Positions 9,833-18,689 of a stretch of 64,000 bases of DNA are shown piece by piece. Position numbers and translations under genes: made by a program. Source of the DNA: Photobacterium proteolyticum (GTDB lineage Bacteria > Pseudomonadota > Gammaproteobacteria > Enterobacterales > Vibrionaceae). Below the pieces are notes generated by a model. The model made no database searches. It had not been told where the DNA came from and saw nothing but the letters and a program-made list of their open reading frames with translations. Where the stretch lies: NCBI RefSeq assembly GCF_001939735.1, contig NZ_MJIL01000060.1, positions 62,001 through 126,000 on the forward strand, in the 5' to 3' direction. Within the stretch, counting starts at the first letter, position 1. The number at the start of each line of letters is the position of its first letter.

Positions 9833-9861
9833 CCGGCCACCGTCACGAAGACGCTGACCGG
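9833..9861 (-). other. Hairpin between pstS and pstC
   Basis: An imperfect stem pairs CCGG, CA and CGTC with GACG, TG and CCGG around a short loop. It has no T tract, so it is more likely a processing or mRNA-stabilising structure that raises pstS over pstCAB than a full terminator. Confidence 0.5.
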
Positions 9862-9879
9862 GAAAGTTGTGTTCAGTTG

Positions 9880-10698
9880 TTACTTAACAGAGATGAAACC
9901 TTTATCAGCAACGATTTTCTGAGCATCGGCGCTTTTGACCCAAGTCAGGAAGTCCAGTGCTGCTTTAGATGGACGGCCATCTTTATAAACAACCAGGAAT
10001 GGACGCTGTACGCCGTATTCACCTGATTTGATTGCTTCAACAGAAGGCTTGTGGTGGTCGATAGCCAGTGGCTTAACCGAGCCGTCAACTGAACCAAGAG
10101 AGATGTAACCGATAGCAAACGGGTTGTTAGCTACGATTGTTTTTAGCTGGCCGTTGCCGCTGGCAACCTGCGCACGCTGAGAAATAGCTGAAACTTTGAT
10201 ACCGTTAATTTTCTTCTTCAGTTTCATGATGTCTTCAAAAGCACCACGAGTGCCTGAGGCTGTGTCACGAGTAGCAACGACGATTGGCTTATTTTCGCCG
10301 CCAACCTGGTTCCAGTTAGTGATCTCACCTTTGTAGATTTTAGAGACTTCTTCTTTTGACAGGTCAGAGACTGGGTTGTTGTTATGAACGACAACAGCAA
10401 TGCCGTCACGGGCAATAACCACTTCTTTGATATTGTCTGCTTTTTCAGAAGACTTAAGGTTGCGAGAACTCATGCCTAGGTCAGAAGAACCATCGTGTGC
10501 TGCTCGAACACCGGCAGAAGAGCCTGGGCCCTGAACCTCGATGGTGACATCATTGGATTTTGCATAGGTTTCACCAAGTACTTCCATGATTGGTGATACG
10601 GAGCTTGAGCCTACAACAGAAACAGTCTCATTTGCTACCGCAGTGTTGACTACCATTGAACCTGCTAGGGCTAGTGCACCAATAACCTGTGTTTTCAT
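9880..10698 (-). CDS. pstS: Periplasmic phosphate-binding protein PstS
   Basis: 272 residues from the start at 10698, chosen because it gives a signal peptide (MKTQVIGALALAGSMVVNTAVA) and a good AGGATTAGGA ribosome site; the longer frame to 10779 has no such support. The mature protein contains the phosphate-binding segments VVGSSSVSP near the N-terminus and RDTASGTRGAFE in the middle, typical of the shorter PstS class. It is the first gene of pstSCAB, downstream of a Pho-box-like array, so phosphate starvation should induce it through PhoB. Confidence 0.96.
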   Translation of the reverse strand: MKTQVIGALALAGSMVVNTAVANETVSVVGSSSVSPIMEVLGETYAKSNDVTIEVQGPGSSAGVRAAHDGSSDLGMSSRNLKSSEKADNIKEVVIARDGIAVVVHNNNPVSDLSKEEVSKIYKGEITNWNQVGGENKPIVVATRDTASGTRGAFEDIMKLKKKINGIKVSAISQRAQVASGNGQLKTIVANNPFAIGYISLGSVDGSVKPLAIDHHKPSVEAIKSGEYGVQRPFLVVYKDGRPSKAALDFLTWVKSADAQKIVADKGFISVK

Positions 10699-10771
10699 TT
10701 TCCTAATCCTTAAAAAGCTTGGCCTTATTGCCAATAGGTTTGAATGAACGAAGCAAAGATTAGGAGAGTAA

Positions 10772-10811
10772 TATGACAATCATGTTTCAAAAGTTTGAAC
10801 ACTCTATGACG
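10772..10811 (-). promoter_or_regulatory. Tandem Pho-box-like repeats upstream of pstS
   Basis: On the minus strand four 7-base units spaced by 4 bases read CGTCATA, GTTCAAA, TGAAACA and TGTCATA. The first and last match the PhoB half-site CTGTCAT well; the inner two match weakly. The 11-base periodicity is that of known PhoB binding sites. An overlapping inverted repeat TATGAC-N4-GTCATA lies at 10805-10820. Confidence 0.5.
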
Positions 10812-11037
10812 GTAGTCATAAATGCTTAAGTAGATATCTAAGAAATAACGAGAGGTTTTTGTTTACCACGCTTCCATACGATTATTTAATGGAAACATCA
10901 AATTGCGTGCGCATGGTTGCATTGGTTTTATTGTTTTTTGTGACGTGGCTCTATCTTTTTGAGGGTTTTAGGGTGATAATGCCGCCATTATTTTGTGCAC
11001 GGATGCATATCTCAATCTTTATGTCTTTGAGGCTGTA

Positions 11038-12597
11038 ATGCAATTTTCATTAAAAAATATATCAATTAGATATCAGGTATTGTTGCCTGTAATGTTAATG
11101 GTAGTTGTTCTGTTGGTGTCTTTGCTAACAACAAAAACTAAGTTAGAAACTGAACAGCAAATAATCTCAACCAACACTGAAAATCTTGTTGATTATAAAG
11201 ATACGATTGCCAGCATTGATGATCGTATTTACCCATTGCGTATTAGTGCGGTGTATTCCATTTATGATGCCAAACGCCGTAGTTCGTTTCTTGACGAGTT
11301 AAAAACAACATCTAGGGATGTTACTAGTGACTTGCAGTTGCTAGAACTGGTACCTGAGTTTAAAGCTGAGTCTCAAACTGTTCGCAGTGCTATCAATGAC
11401 TACATTAATTACTCAACACGCGCCGTTGATGTGCTTACCCGCCACGATCGCGGTGAAGTGAGTGAATCAGAATTTGAGGCATTCATTGCACAATATCGTC
11501 AGGTAGGTAATACGATGGTCGGTTCGATCAATCAGCTATCAGAAAGCGTGAATAGGTTTTCGTCGAAGAGTATGGCGCAGAGTGCCGAGAACAATAAAGT
11601 GTTGATGTCGACGGCTTCAATGGCAATTCTATTTGTTTTCGTCGTCGTTTTTGCTGTTGCATGGTGGTTGTCGGGGCTGATTGTAAACCCGATTGTGAAG
11701 CTGCAGGCCGTTATGCGCGAAGTTGCGAGCGGTAACTTGCGTGTCCATGCCGAGCAGGACGGTGACAATGAGGTTGCACGACTCAGTGCCGACGTAAATA
11801 CAACGGTAGAGCAGCTCCATAAAACCGTTGATGCCCTTGTACGCATTAGTGAGGATGTGGCGTCAGCCTCGACTGAACTTGCTGCCGTGATGACCCAGTC
11901 TGAAGCGAATGCGCAGTCTGAACTGAATGAAATTGACCAGGTTGCCTCAGCCGTTAATGAGCTATCGAGCACTGCAGAAAACGTAAGCGACAATGCCACG
12001 GCGGCAGACTCAACAGCCAAGCAGACCGATGAGCTGGCTCGTGAAGGGCTGGAGATCTTTGAGCAGAGCAATGCGGCCAGTGAACAGATGAACCAAACTT
12101 TGTCTGATGCCGCTGGTGTTGTTACACGCCTGCAGGAGCAGTCAGAGCAGATCAGCAAAGTGATCGAAGTGATCCGCGGTATCTCCGAACAGACAAACTT
12201 GCTGGCGTTGAATGCTGCCATTGAAGCTGCTCGTGCTGGTGAATCAGGTCGTGGTTTTGCGGTAGTTGCTGATGAGGTACGTATGCTTGCGGCTCGTACC
12301 CAAGATTCAACTCAGGAAATTCAGGCCATTATCGAAGAGCTGCAGTCACAGTCTAACAATGCCAATGACAGTATGCAGATGAGCCTTGAGATGCTTGAGC
12401 GTAATCAGGAACTGACGAGTCGAGCTAACCAGGCTTTGATGGGAATTACGGAATCAGTCGTACAGATCAGTGATATGAATACCCAGGTAGCGACAGCTGC
12501 CGAGCAGCAGTCCCAGGTGACGCAAGACATTAACCGTAATGTCACCAATATGTCTGAAATCATTAATCAGAATGTCGCCGGAATTTTCTGCAAGTAA
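11038..12597 (+). CDS. Methyl-accepting chemotaxis protein, C-terminus altered by a frameshift
   Basis: 519 residues. TM1 lies near residues 10-30, a four-helix periplasmic ligand domain follows to about 185, TM2 is near 187-210, then a HAMP domain and the cytoplasmic signalling hairpin with tip [19 protein letters not shown] near residue 386. It senses an unknown periplasmic ligand and controls CheA/CheW. The start at 11038 (MQFSLK) fits better than the upstream ATG. The last codons read VAGIFCK and stop. If one T of the TTTT run at 12584-12587 is removed, the frame continues as [18 protein letters not shown] and ends at 12655, which is the usual MCP ending. The signalling tip is intact, so the protein may still work. 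Confidence 0.93.
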   Translation: MQFSLKNISIRYQVLLPVMLMVVVLLVSLLTTKTKLETEQQIISTNTENLVDYKDTIASIDDRIYPLRISAVYSIYDAKRRSSFLDELKTTSRDVTSDLQLLELVPEFKAESQTVRSAINDYINYSTRAVDVLTRHDRGEVSESEFEAFIAQYRQVGNTMVGSINQLSESVNRFSSKSMAQSAENNKVLMSTASMAILFVFVVVFAVAWWLSGLIVNPIVKLQAVMREVASGNLRVHAEQDGDNEVARLSADVNTTVEQLHKTVDALVRISEDVASASTELAAVMTQSEANAQSELNEIDQVASAVNELSSTAENVSDNATAADSTAKQTDELAREGLEIFEQSNAASEQMNQTLSDAAGVVTRLQEQSEQISKVIEVIRGISEQTNLLALNAAIEAARAGESGRGFAVVADEVRMLAARTQDSTQEIQAIIEELQSQSNNANDSMQMSLEMLERNQELTSRANQALMGITESVVQISDMNTQVATAAEQQSQVTQDINRNVTNMSEIINQNVAGIFCK

Positions 12598-12675
12598 CGA
12601 GCTGTCCCAGCTTGCCGAGAAGCAAAAGCAGCAGCTTTCTTTCTTTAAGATGTAAGCTGGAATACAATACTTAAA

Positions 12676-12698
12676 TGTACCACGTGATATGTGGTACA
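12676..12698. other. Inverted repeat after the chemoreceptor
   Basis: TGTACCAC and GTGGTACA form perfect 8-base arms around a 7-base loop. It lies just before the terminator and may be part of the same 3' structure. Confidence 0.4.
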
Positions 12699-12708
12699 CA
12701 TCTTATCT

Positions 12709-12740
12709 AAAGGCCTGTCACTGACAGGTCTTTTGTTTTT
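12709..12740 (+). terminator. Terminator of the chemoreceptor gene
   Basis: A stem built on CCTGTC-ACT-GACAGG, extended by outer A/T and G/C pairs, is followed by TTTTGTTTTT. It lies about 55 bases past the expected end of the chemoreceptor gene. Confidence 0.8.
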
Positions 12741-12784
12741 GTGCGTGGCGGGTTGTTGCGCGAATCGAGTTCTTGAAGGTTTAC

Positions 12785-13705
12785 ATGCTAAAAAAAGCCC
12801 AGCAGATGGTTGTATTCAATGCCCTGACAAAACAGCAAAGTTTTACCCGTGCCGCGCAGATACTCGATATATCCAGAACACAGGTCAGCAAGTTGGTGCA
12901 GCAGCTTGAACAGCGGCTGGGGGTACAACTGGTTCAGCGAACAACACGCTCTTTTGCATTGACAGAAGCTGGCCGGCAGTTTGCTACTCACTGTGCCAAT
13001 ATTGTTGACGAGATCAATGAGGCAGAAAGTGGGTTGGTACAAGATACTGATACCCTGCATGGCGCACTTCGTGTCGGTATTGCACAGTCCTTTGCCCTTA
13101 ACCATATTGGTCCCTACATTTCCGAGTTTCACGAGCAGTATCCCCTGCTAGATCTGGAAATGAGCCTGTTTGATCATCGGGTCGATCTGATTTCGGAACA
13201 ACTGGATCTGTGGATAGGGATCATGTCATCACCGCCGGAAGGCTTTGTCGCGAGACATCTTACAGACTGCAAGTTTGTCCTGGCTGCCAGCCCGGACTAC
13301 CTGGCCAAGCATGGCGTACCTTACCATCCGGAGGATCTGAAACAGCACAACTGTATTACCTACTTCAGTCGAGAACGTAAAGATACGACGTGGCGGTTCT
13401 GCAATGAACAGGATGATTTGCAGGTGAAGGTCAAAGGTAACTATCGTGTCGACTCGGCCGATGCCATCCGGGATGCAACCTTGGCTGGGCACGGCATTGG
13501 TTATCTGGCGACTTATCTGCTAAAGAATGAACTCAGGGAAGGGCGGCTGATCCGCTTGATGCCAGATTGGCAGCTCAATCAGCAGATGCCCTTGTATGCT
13601 GTTTACCCGCGCCACAAGTATTTACCGGCCAAGGTAAAGGTGTTCATAGACTTTGTCCGGGCCCGTATCGGCGAGCCCGCCGTTTGGGATCGCGGTCTGT
13701 TCTGA
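12785..13705 (+). CDS. LysR-type transcriptional regulator
   Basis: 306 residues. Start at ATG 12785 follows GAAGGT; a TTG four codons upstream is less likely. The winged helix (FTRAAQILDISRTQVSKLVQQLEQ, residues about 19-45) is followed by a substrate-binding domain with the DLWIGIM segment. No obvious target gene is adjacent: the chemoreceptor precedes it behind a terminator and the cytochrome gene at 13710 is convergent. Target and ligand are unknown. Confidence 0.9.
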   Translation: MLKKAQQMVVFNALTKQQSFTRAAQILDISRTQVSKLVQQLEQRLGVQLVQRTTRSFALTEAGRQFATHCANIVDEINEAESGLVQDTDTLHGALRVGIAQSFALNHIGPYISEFHEQYPLLDLEMSLFDHRVDLISEQLDLWIGIMSSPPEGFVARHLTDCKFVLAASPDYLAKHGVPYHPEDLKQHNCITYFSRERKDTTWRFCNEQDDLQVKVKGNYRVDSADAIRDATLAGHGIGYLATYLLKNELREGRLIRLMPDWQLNQQMPLYAVYPRHKYLPAKVKVFIDFVRARIGEPAVWDRGLF

Positions 13706-13709
13706 GTTA

Positions 13710-14150
13710 TTAACGATATATTATGTACTCAGTGCGTGTATATGGCTCTAGCTCATAACGCGACTCTAGGAAAGTGATGAGGTTGATAAGCTGCTCAACC
13801 GTTAATACGCTGTTATAGACAGGCATAACAGATTCCCCTTCATGCTGGATATCTGATAGCTCATAACCTTCAGCAAGCTGGTGCGAAGGGTTGATAACTG
13901 AGGTGACAAGCTCTGCGTAGGTTTTCAGGGTCGCCACTTTTCCGCCAAGGGTTACCGACAGCTTGTCTTCTCCGCTTTCAGGTCGTTCGTAGCCCTCCAT
14001 CTCATGGCAGCTCAGGCACTGCATACTCAAAAAGACTTCTTCACCTTGTGCCGGATCGCCGATCGGAAGGCTAAAGCCTTTTGATGCTTGCTCGCAACCA
14101 ACCAGTCCAAACACAATGACAAATAGGATTAGTATTTTATGGCTGTTCAT
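13710..14150 (-). CDS. Small c-type cytochrome lipoprotein
   Basis: 146 residues from the ATG at 14150, preceded by GAGAGGT. The signal ends in lipobox LVGC (Cys19), so the protein should be anchored in a membrane facing the periplasm. A single haem-attachment motif CLSCH lies at residues 45-49, and a Met in the second half (around SVMPVYN) is a likely distal haem ligand. It is a monohaem electron carrier or sensor; the partner enzyme is not encoded nearby. It converges on the LysR gene with only a few bases between the stops. Confidence 0.88.
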   Translation of the reverse strand: MNSHKILILFVIVFGLVGCEQASKGFSLPIGDPAQGEEVFLSMQCLSCHEMEGYERPESGEDKLSVTLGGKVATLKTYAELVTSVINPSHQLAEGYELSDIQHEGESVMPVYNSVLTVEQLINLITFLESRYELEPYTRTEYIIYR

Positions 14151-14488
14151 GGAATACCTCTCAGAATACACCTGTGCCAACGAGTTGATGGCAGCTTGAT
14201 AATGAGCGCCGCAGTGAAAAGTGTAGAAGATGTATCCAAAAGCAGGGAAGAAAGTCTTACAATATTTGTGGCTATAGGGTTGGGAGATTGTCATCTGCTG
14301 TGACAATAGTATCCGCATATGGAACCAATCGGCCGATTTCGTTTGCTTTGTCGATAAAGCCAGCAACTTTTTCTAGATGTGTTTCTTTACTGTAAAACTG
14401 CTTAACAATTTGATCCTTGTCACAGTTTTTTTAATCCCTACAATGCCGCCGCAATCGTTTACTAAAACACTAATATTGGAGAATGACC
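14151..14488. other. Divergent intergenic region before the nucleoside transporter
   Basis: About 340 bases between two divergent starts. It must hold promoters in both directions, but I could not assign convincing -35/-10, CRP or CytR sites by eye; a TTGTCACAG half-site near 14417 is only a weak CRP resemblance. No open frame of note. Confidence 0.4.
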
Positions 14489-15706
14489 GTGAACCATTTG
14501 GTCGGCATCTTAGGCATTATTTCGCTATTTGCGGTTGCTATACTTTTTTCTGAAAATCGCCGTGCGATAAGCTGGCGCGCTGTAGGTGGTGCGTTTGCAA
14601 TCCAAATCTTGTTTGCTGGCTTCATTCTGTATGTCCCTGTAGGACGTGAAGTACTGAACGCTGTCTCTAATGCTGTCTCCGGTGTAATTGACTATGGTCG
14701 CATTGGCTCTGAGTTCTTGTTTGGAGATTTGGCCAAGTTCAAAATCGGCTTTATTTTTGCGGTGAATGTGCTGCCGACCATTGTATTCTTTTCTGCACTC
14801 ATCTCTGTGTTCTATTACCTTGGTATCATGGGCTGGGTGATCCGTTGTCTGGGCGGCGGTCTGCAACGCATTCTGGGTACCAGCCGTACCGAATCAATGT
14901 CGGCAACGGCCAATATTTTTGTTGGCTCCGTAGAAGCACCATTGGTTGTTCGTCCATACCTTGCCAAAATGAGCCGCTCTGAGCTCTTTGCCGTCATGGT
15001 AGGGGGGCTTGCATCGGTGGCTGGTGGCACTTTGGTTGGTTATGCCGGACTGGGTGTTGAAATTAGCTACCTGATTGCCGCAAGTTTCATGTCTGCGCCT
15101 GCAGGTCTGATGATGGCGAAAATTCTGGTGCCGCAAACGGAAAACTTGAGTGACGAGCCGCAGGTTGACGAGGCCGATGAGACGGCACCGGTAAACATTA
15201 TCGATGCGGCTTCGCAAGGTGCCTTGAGCGGCTTGCAAATTGCGATGGCGGTCGGTGCAAGTTTGCTGGCAATTATCAGTTTGATCGCGCTGCTTAACGG
15301 TGGTCTTGGTCATGTTGGCAGTTGGATTGGCATCGACAACCTCAGTCTGGAATTACTGTTCGGTTATTTATTTGCACCGGTTGCCTGGTTAATTGGTGTG
15401 CCTTGGTCAGAAGCAACAGTAGCAGCAAGTCTGATCGGCAAAAAGATCGCAGTGAATGAGTTTGTTGCATTTGCAGACCTGATGATCGTGAAAGACCAGT
15501 TGAGCGACCACTCTCAGGCGATCGTGACTTTTGCTTTGTGTGGTTTTGCCAATCTGACATCGATTGCCATGATGATGGGTGGATTGGGTGGGGTAGTACC
15601 AAGCCGTCGTCCGGACATTGCACGACTTGGTCTTAAAGCGATATTTGCTGCCACCCTGTCAAACTTGATGAGCGCAACGCTAGCAGGCATCTTCCTGTCG
15701 TTCTAA
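14489..15706 (+). CDS. nupC: NupC-type nucleoside transporter (concentrative, CNT family)
   Basis: About 405 residues of inner-membrane transporter that imports nucleosides with a cation. The family hallmarks GTSRTESMSATANIFVGSVEAPLVV and SFMSAPAGLMMAK are both present, and the length is normal. I place the start at GTG 14489 because GGAGA at 14478-14482 is six bases away; the ATG at 14483 would sit directly against that site. The gene is monocistronic, ending in a strong terminator. Substrate range cannot be fixed from sequence. Confidence 0.95.
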   Translation: MNHLVGILGIISLFAVAILFSENRRAISWRAVGGAFAIQILFAGFILYVPVGREVLNAVSNAVSGVIDYGRIGSEFLFGDLAKFKIGFIFAVNVLPTIVFFSALISVFYYLGIMGWVIRCLGGGLQRILGTSRTESMSATANIFVGSVEAPLVVRPYLAKMSRSELFAVMVGGLASVAGGTLVGYAGLGVEISYLIAASFMSAPAGLMMAKILVPQTENLSDEPQVDEADETAPVNIIDAASQGALSGLQIAMAVGASLLAIISLIALLNGGLGHVGSWIGIDNLSLELLFGYLFAPVAWLIGVPWSEATVAASLIGKKIAVNEFVAFADLMIVKDQLSDHSQAIVTFALCGFANLTSIAMMMGGLGGVVPSRRPDIARLGLKAIFAATLSNLMSATLAGIFLSF

Positions 15707-15724
15707 CGCTAGTCCTCTAGAATA

Positions 15725-15763
15725 AACAACAACAGAGAGCATTGGCTCTCTGTTGTTGTTTTC
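15725..15763 (+). terminator. Terminator after nupC
   Basis: A perfect 16-bp stem (AACAACAACAGAGAGC with its complement, 15725-15740 and 15745-15760) has a 4-base ATTG loop and is followed by TTTTC-type sequence. The stem is long enough to act in either direction. Confidence 0.85.
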
Positions 15764-16102
15764 AGCAATGAAACTCGAACTCAAAATAACCCGCTTAGTC
15801 AGGATAATCCTGTCGCGGTATAAGACCTAAGGACACATTAATAGTAGTGCGATGGTTTGAGTGATTCTGTCTTATAAATGATACTGAATGGAGGTTAGTC
15901 GTATTATTATTCACGTTAAAAGCTATATAAGCGACTGTATTAAAGCCATTATCAAATAGCCATCGAGAGCTTGAATCATTGCTTGCGGCTGTGAATTCAT
16001 TTAGCATTTCTCTATTACGCGTTATAGAGATAAACCACGAAGTCGCCCGTTGATAAATTACTGCACAATCATGAAAGCCTTGTTCACTCCGAAGGGGTTA
16101 AA
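15764..16102. other. Intergenic region without a supported gene
   Basis: About 340 bases. A minus-strand frame of 70 codons exists at 15795-16007 but has no ribosome site, no recognisable family and no neighbour in its direction. I see no RNA gene. Confidence 0.4.
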
Positions 16103-16312
16103 GTGCTATCCCATACTCAGCGTGAAGATGGAGATTGGATACAACATACACTAATGATTGAAGGCTGCGACGCACCGTTTAAATTTAAGCGAAAGAAAAA
16201 ATACAAAAGCCTGAAAGGAGCCAAGGTCAATATGACTTACTATCCGGCGGTTGAAGTCGTTGCTGGTTTCGATATTGAAGTGATGAAAGTGGTGCGGATC
16301 AAGCTTTACTAA
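16103..16312 (+). CDS. Small basic protein of unknown function
   Basis: 69 residues, starting at GTG 16103 with GAAGGGG six bases upstream. It has a basic patch KFKRKKKYKSLKG in the middle and a predicted beta-rich C-terminal half. No signal peptide. I do not recognise a named family. The 3' end overlaps the convergent zinc-ribbon gene by 14 bases. Confidence 0.6.
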   Translation: MLSHTQREDGDWIQHTLMIEGCDAPFKFKRKKKYKSLKGAKVNMTYYPAVEVVAGFDIEVMKVVRIKLY

Positions 16313-16535
16313 CGTGATCTTCTTTCTTGAACTCATGTTTATGGCTTAGTTCGGCCGGGTTAAAGTGGTTTGGTACTTCAGGTGTCGATTGGTGGCAGAA
16401 AGCGCATGACCGGAGATTTAGCTCAATAATATGTATTAGTGTCGCGTTTCCACAGTGTTTGCATGTACCGGCGAAGTGAATTGCGTGACTATTTTCGCTT
16501 ACTACCTTAGCTTCTCTCGTTAATTCAGTTGACAT
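16299..16535 (-). CDS. Small double-CxxC protein, putative zinc ribbon
   Basis: 78 residues from ATG 16535, preceded by GGAAGG. Two cysteine pairs, CKHC and CAFC, are about 20 residues apart, the pattern of a four-Cys zinc ribbon. The C-terminal third is rich in His, Glu and Lys. Small proteins of this kind may bind nucleic acid or a partner protein, but no function is known here. It overlaps the convergent 16103-16312 gene at the stops. Confidence 0.65.
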   Translation of the reverse strand: MSTELTREAKVVSENSHAIHFAGTCKHCGNATLIHIIELNLRSCAFCHQSTPEVPNHFNPAELSHKHEFKKEDHVSKA

Positions 16536-16905
16536 AACAGGCACCCTTCCTTGAATTCTGCATGATATTGCTAACCAGACTATCTAGTAGGTTAGACTTA
16601 GGCTTGCCTTTGCGCAATACAACTTATGTCTTACACTTATTGAGTGGCCTGAGGGTCAATTAATCAAACTTATTCGTGATTTCCTTTTCATATTAACCTT
16701 CCTTTACAACTCTTTTAAGCGCATTTATACCTAGTGTATCAACGGCGAGTTTACGGCTGTTTTATGAGCGCGTTCAAATTTATCAATAATTTATAACGGC
16801 CTCCTCGATATGAATCTATAGTAAAAGTTGGTTAACAAAATCATAACAACAGGGTTGTGACTACTGATTTGTAACAACAATAACAACTATACGAAGGAGA
16901 GGATG
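16536..16905. other. Promoter region of the TRAP operon
   Basis: About 370 AT-rich bases between the zinc-ribbon gene and dctP. It must hold the promoters of both divergent genes, but I cannot assign hexamers or operators with confidence. No RNA gene or terminator is seen. Confidence 0.4.
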
Positions 16906-17991
16906 ATGTATTTCAAGGATGTCGTCAGAAAGCTGGCCATTTCGGTCACCGTAGCCGCTGCACTTTTTACCCCTTTTTTTGCCAATGCCGCCAAAGCTGA
17001 ATATAAATGGAAAATGGTGACGACGTGGCCGAAAAATTTTCCGGGACTGGGTACTGGCGCCAATGACCTAGCCAAGCTGATTGGCGAAATGAGTGACGGT
17101 CGAATTCAAGTCAAAGTTTACGGTGCCAAGGAACTGGTAGGCGCACTTGAAGTATTCGATGCGGTATCGAGAGGTACCGCCGAGATGGGCCATGGTGCTG
17201 GCTATTACTGGAAAGGAAAGGTGCCTGCAGGGCAATTTTTTGCGGCTGTTCCTTTTGGCCTGACTGCACAGGAAATGAATAGTTGGATATACAGTGGTGG
17301 TGGTTTGGCACTGTGGCAGGAAGCCTATGCACCATTTGGCATCATTCCAATGCCAGGCGGAAATACCGGCGTACAAATGGGCGGTTGGTTTAACAAAGAG
17401 ATTAATTCGCTGGCAGATCTTAAAGGTCTGAAAATGCGGATACCGGGTCTGGGTGGCGAAGTGCTCAAGCGTGCGGGCGGAACCCCGGTTTTGTTACCAG
17501 GCGGTGAGATCTTCCCGGCGCTGCAGTCTGGAGCAATTGATGCGACAGAGTGGGTTGGCCCATACAACGATATGGCTTTCGGCCTGCATAAAGCAGCCAA
17601 GTTTTATTACTACCCGGGTTGGCATGAGCCAGGTACAACACTGGAAGCGCTAATTAACAAAAAATCCTTCGACAAACTGCCAAAAGATCTGCAGTCCATT
17701 GTGCTGAATGCGACCCGCGTGGCCAATGCCAATATGCTGGCGGAATACACGGCCCGTAACAATGCGGCATTGGAACGTTTGATTAAGGAGCATAAGGTCG
17801 ATTTACGTCCGTATCCGACCGAGGTACTGGAGCAGCTGAAGAGCCTTTCTGAGCAGGTGGTCGCAGAAGAAGCGAAGAAAGATCCGATGAGCAAGAAAGT
17901 CTACGAGTCTTATAAGACCTTCCGTGAGCAAGCGGTTGACTGGCATGAGATTTCGGAGCAGTCCTATCTCAATTCAAGAAATCCTAAGTAA
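16906..17991 (+). CDS. dctP: TRAP transporter substrate-binding protein DctP (2-oxoacid/lactate type)
   Basis: 361 residues with a signal peptide ending at FANA. The second of two adjacent ATG codons (16906) has the better distance to AAGGAGAGG. The N-terminal WKMVTTWPKNFPGLGTGA and the central MGGWFNKEINSLADLKGLKMRIPGLGGEV segment, with its Arg that clamps the substrate carboxylate, belong to the TakP-like branch that binds 2-oxoacids or lactate. It delivers substrate to DctQ/DctM in the inner membrane, driven by the sodium gradient. The nearby lut genes make lactate or pyruvate a reasonable but unproven substrate. Confidence 0.93.
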   Translation: MYFKDVVRKLAISVTVAAALFTPFFANAAKAEYKWKMVTTWPKNFPGLGTGANDLAKLIGEMSDGRIQVKVYGAKELVGALEVFDAVSRGTAEMGHGAGYYWKGKVPAGQFFAAVPFGLTAQEMNSWIYSGGGLALWQEAYAPFGIIPMPGGNTGVQMGGWFNKEINSLADLKGLKMRIPGLGGEVLKRAGGTPVLLPGGEIFPALQSGAIDATEWVGPYNDMAFGLHKAAKFYYYPGWHEPGTTLEALINKKSFDKLPKDLQSIVLNATRVANANMLAEYTARNNAALERLIKEHKVDLRPYPTEVLEQLKSLSEQVVAEEAKKDPMSKKVYESYKTFREQAVDWHEISEQSYLNSRNPK

Positions 17992-18011
17992 GAAAGTAAC
18001 ACGGATATCAG

Positions 18012-18083
18012 TGCCGGATGGACTTGCTTTGCAGATGATGGCTTTCGAACCATTTGCGAACAAATCCATCTGGTCTTCCGGCA
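18012..18083 (+). other. Hairpin between dctP and dctQ
   Basis: TGCCGGA at 18012-18018 pairs with TCCGGCA at 18077-18083, and GATGGA with TCCATC offers alternative pairing inside. It has no T tract. Such structures often protect the mRNA of a binding protein so that it is made in excess over the membrane subunits. Confidence 0.5.
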
Positions 18084-18122
18084 TTGAAATACTTGAAAAT
18101 TAGATAACTCGGTGAGTGTTGT

Positions 18123-18689
18123 ATGGATACACCTTCTCCTTTCTTGATTGGTATGGTTCGGGGTATTAATCGTTTTACCGATTTAACCGGGCGTATCGTG
18201 TCATGGTTTGTTCTCGCCATCGTGATTATTACCTTTGTTGTGGTCGTGATGCGCTACATTTTCAACATTGGCTCTGTTTTTCTACAAGAGTCGATCACTT
18301 ACTTCCATAATTACGTGATTATGCTGGGCGCGGCCTATGCCTTATTAAAAGGTGCCCATGTCAGGGTTGATATCTTCTATCGACCGTCATCGGCCAGAAA
18401 AAAAGCCTGGGTTGATTTGCTTGGCTTCCTTATTTTGATGCTGCCTACCTGTGGTTTCATTTTTTATATCTCCTGGGAGTATGTCCTCTTTTCATGGCAA
18501 ATGCTTGAAGGCTCCCAGGAGGCTGGGGGAATCGATGCCCGGTACATCTTCAAGACATCAATACTGCTGATGCCAGCGCTGATGATCTTACAGGGGCTGG
18601 CGGAAACTTTGAAATGTATCCTGGTACTCAGTGGTTATGAATCAGCCGTCGCTGCCTTAGATGAACATGTCGAGGAGCACGGATTATGA
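18123..18689 (+). CDS. dctQ: TRAP transporter small permease DctQ
   Basis: 188 residues with four predicted membrane helices. The region after helix 2 carries the DctQ-type sequence AAYALLKGAHVRVDIFY. It stabilises DctM and couples it to the binding protein. It starts 131 bases after dctP, behind a hairpin, and overlaps dctM by four bases (ATGA), so the two membrane subunits are translationally coupled. Confidence 0.94.
   Translation: MDTPSPFLIGMVRGINRFTDLTGRIVSWFVLAIVIITFVVVVMRYIFNIGSVFLQESITYFHNYVIMLGAAYALLKGAHVRVDIFYRPSSARKKAWVDLLGFLILMLPTCGFIFYISWEYVLFSWQMLEGSQEAGGIDARYIFKTSILLMPALMILQGLAETLKCILVLSGYESAVAALDEHVEEHGL

Noticed and set aside
15795-16007. 70-codon minus-strand frame
   Set aside because: Isolated, no ribosome site, no recognised family; kept only as part of the intergenic note.
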